A stretch of DNA of 64,000 nt from contig DAIDHV010000003.1 of assembly GCA_027451905.1 (NCBI GenBank), positions 248,001 through 312,000 of the forward strand, in the 5' to 3' direction. Each line of letters begins with the position of its first letter. The first letter of the stretch is position 1. Source of the stretch: Armatimonadota bacterium (lineage in GTDB: Bacteria > Armatimonadota > Fimbriimonadia > Fimbriimonadales > Fimbriimonadaceae). Below, piece after piece: positions 63,053 through 64,000 of the stretch. The position numbers and the translations under genes are program-made. The notes below the pieces were generated by a model that saw only the letters and a list, made by a program, of their open reading frames with translations, did no database searches and was not told the origin of the DNA.

Positions 63053-64000
63053 AGATCGGAATTTTTACCGCTCTTTTTGGAGACAAGAATCTCCATGAGA
63101 CCCTAGATATTGTCAAAGCTGAAGGGATTGAGGCGGTTGAATTTGGGGCTGGAGCTTATCCTGGGAATGCGCATATCCATGCCGATAAGCTGCTTGAGAG
63201 CAAGGCTGCCCGCGATGAACTGCTGAAGGAAGTTCATTCAAGAGGTCTCATGATCTCGGCAATTTCTTGTCACGGGAACCCCATTCATCCAATCAAGGAA
63301 GTTGCCAAAGCTCACCACGACGCTTTTCGCAAGGCAGTAGAACTTGCCGACGCCTTGGACGTGAGATGCGTTAATGGCTTTAGCGGATGTCCGGGAGATG
63401 GCCCTGATGCGGTCAATCCAAACTGGGTGACCTGCGCATGGCCCGATGAGTACCGAGATATTCTAAAGTGGCAATGGGATGAAGTTGTTGTGCCCTATTG
63501 GAAAGAGCAACACGCCCACTTAGAAAAGCACAACGTTAACTTCTGCATCGAAATGCACCCCGGTTTTGTATGTTACGCAAACGACAACTTGTTGCGTCTG
63601 CGTCATGCGGTAGGTAAGAGAATCGGAGCAAACTTTGATCCGTCTCATCTTTGGTGGCAGGGAATTGATCCCATTGCAGCGGTAAGGGAACTTGGCAAAG
63701 AGGGAGCCCTCTTCCACGTTCATGCCAAAGACACCCGCATAGACCCCTACAATTCGGCAAGGAACGGAAACCTAGATACCAAGTCTTATGGCAAAATCTT
63801 AGACCGATCGTGGGTTTTCCGGTCGGTTGGATACGGCCACTCAGAAGCCTGGTGGAAAGATTTTGTTTCGAACCTACGAATGGTTGGCTACGATTATGTT
63901 CTTTCCATCGAGCACGAAGATGGGTTGATGTCTCCCATGGAAGGTCTCAGAAAGGCAGTCGAATGCCTAAAAGCCGCCGTCATTTCTGAATCGGCCGGCG
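63049..64000 (+). CDS. Sugar phosphate isomerase/epimerase (AP endonuclease 2 fold), 3' end beyond window
   Basis: The frame starts at ATG 63049, overlapping the peroxiredoxin stop, and stays open for 317 codons to the edge of the window, so it is partial. KIGIFTALFGDKNLHETLDIV, VEFGAGAYPGNAH, ISAISCHGNPIHP, NFCIEMHPGFVCYAND, GANFDPSHLWWQGIDP, HVHAKDTRI and YVLSIEHEDGLM are the TIM-barrel and metal-binding residues (Glu, Asp, His, Glu) of the xylose isomerase-like family. Substrates of this group vary (sugars, inositol derivatives); none can be named here. Confidence 0.85.
   Translation, partial: MKIGIFTALFGDKNLHETLDIVKAEGIEAVEFGAGAYPGNAHIHADKLLESKAARDELLKEVHSRGLMISAISCHGNPIHPIKEVAKAHHDAFRKAVELADALDVRCVNGFSGCPGDGPDAVNPNWVTCAWPDEYRDILKWQWDEVVVPYWKEQHAHLEKHNVNFCIEMHPGFVCYANDNLLRLRHAVGKRIGANFDPSHLWWQGIDPIAAVRELGKEGALFHVHAKDTRIDPYNSARNGNLDTKSYGKILDRSWVFRSVGYGHSEAWWKDFVSNLRMVGYDYVLSIEHEDGLMSPMEGLRKAVECLKAAVISESAG

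Overview
The window looks like chromosomal DNA of a Gram-negative-type bacterium, most probably a member of the Armatimonadota (Fimbriimonadia-like). This is an inference from gene content, not from a database search. It rests on several pseudopilin genes of the N-methylation / H-X9-DG type, PEP-CTERM proteins, a 23S-5S rRNA unit with no 16S beside it, many secreted proteins with no recognisable family, and core genes that are bacterial but match no common model organism closely. Genes are dense, lie on both strands and sit in short operons. ATGA, TTGA and TAATG stop/start overlaps are common, and TTG or GTG starts are frequent.

Layout. 0-7.4 kb: a lipoprotein with a beta-propeller look, a Gly-rich secreted protein, an isocitrate dehydrogenase-type gene coupled to an rfbD-like gene, then a minus-strand operon (locus A) of a Cys-rich secreted peptide, a small lipoprotein, a membrane thioredoxin-like protein broken by an in-frame stop, and a pseudopilin. 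7.7-11.5 kb: rpsB-tsf-pyrH-frr-uppS, the classical translation/UMP kinase/undecaprenyl cluster. 11.5-18.5 kb: a YHS-like metal-binding protein, an operon of three secreted proteins whose first gene has a pentanucleotide tract at its start, a pseudopilin gene behind a TPP riboswitch, a hydrolase, and aat. 18.6-23.3 kb: leuB-trmFO and cysE-cysK. 23.6-24.2 kb: tRNA-Arg with a duplicated 3' end and a small transposase remnant. 24.2-34.1 kb: RibD-like reductase, tpiA, acyl-CoA thioesterase, an ATP synthase operon (atpZ, atpI-like, atpB, E, F, H, A, G) lacking atpD and atpC, and recG. 34.2-42.1 kb: a GxGYxYP-like protein, clpB, mnmE and two PEP-CTERM proteins. 42.4-45.7 kb: 23S and 5S rRNA. 45.9-49.8 kb: the hen1-pnkp RNA repair pair. 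50.4-58.2 kb: accessory region with a large secreted protein, an IS3-type remnant, a second locus (B) with a thioredoxin-like fragment, Cys-containing peptide, membrane protein, pseudopilin and membrane protein, then a PEP-CTERM protein and another pseudopilin. 58.7-64 kb: a monomeric sarcosine oxidase-like enzyme, two zinc-ribbon membrane proteins, a ROK kinase, a peroxiredoxin and a partial sugar-phosphate isomerase.

Most interesting. (1) A convincing TPP riboswitch with its own -10 box lies directly upstream of a pseudopilin gene and no thiamine gene. (2) An 8.8-copy GATTT tract separates a good Shine-Dalgarno/GTG start from the reading frame of a secreted protein and puts the two out of phase, the layout expected of phase variation. 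(3) Loci A and B repeat the same gene types, and in both the thioredoxin-like gene is damaged. (4) In locus B an IS3 transposase end is fused in frame with a short pseudopilin-gene fragment. (5) The 3' end of the tRNA-Arg gene is repeated 126 bp downstream.
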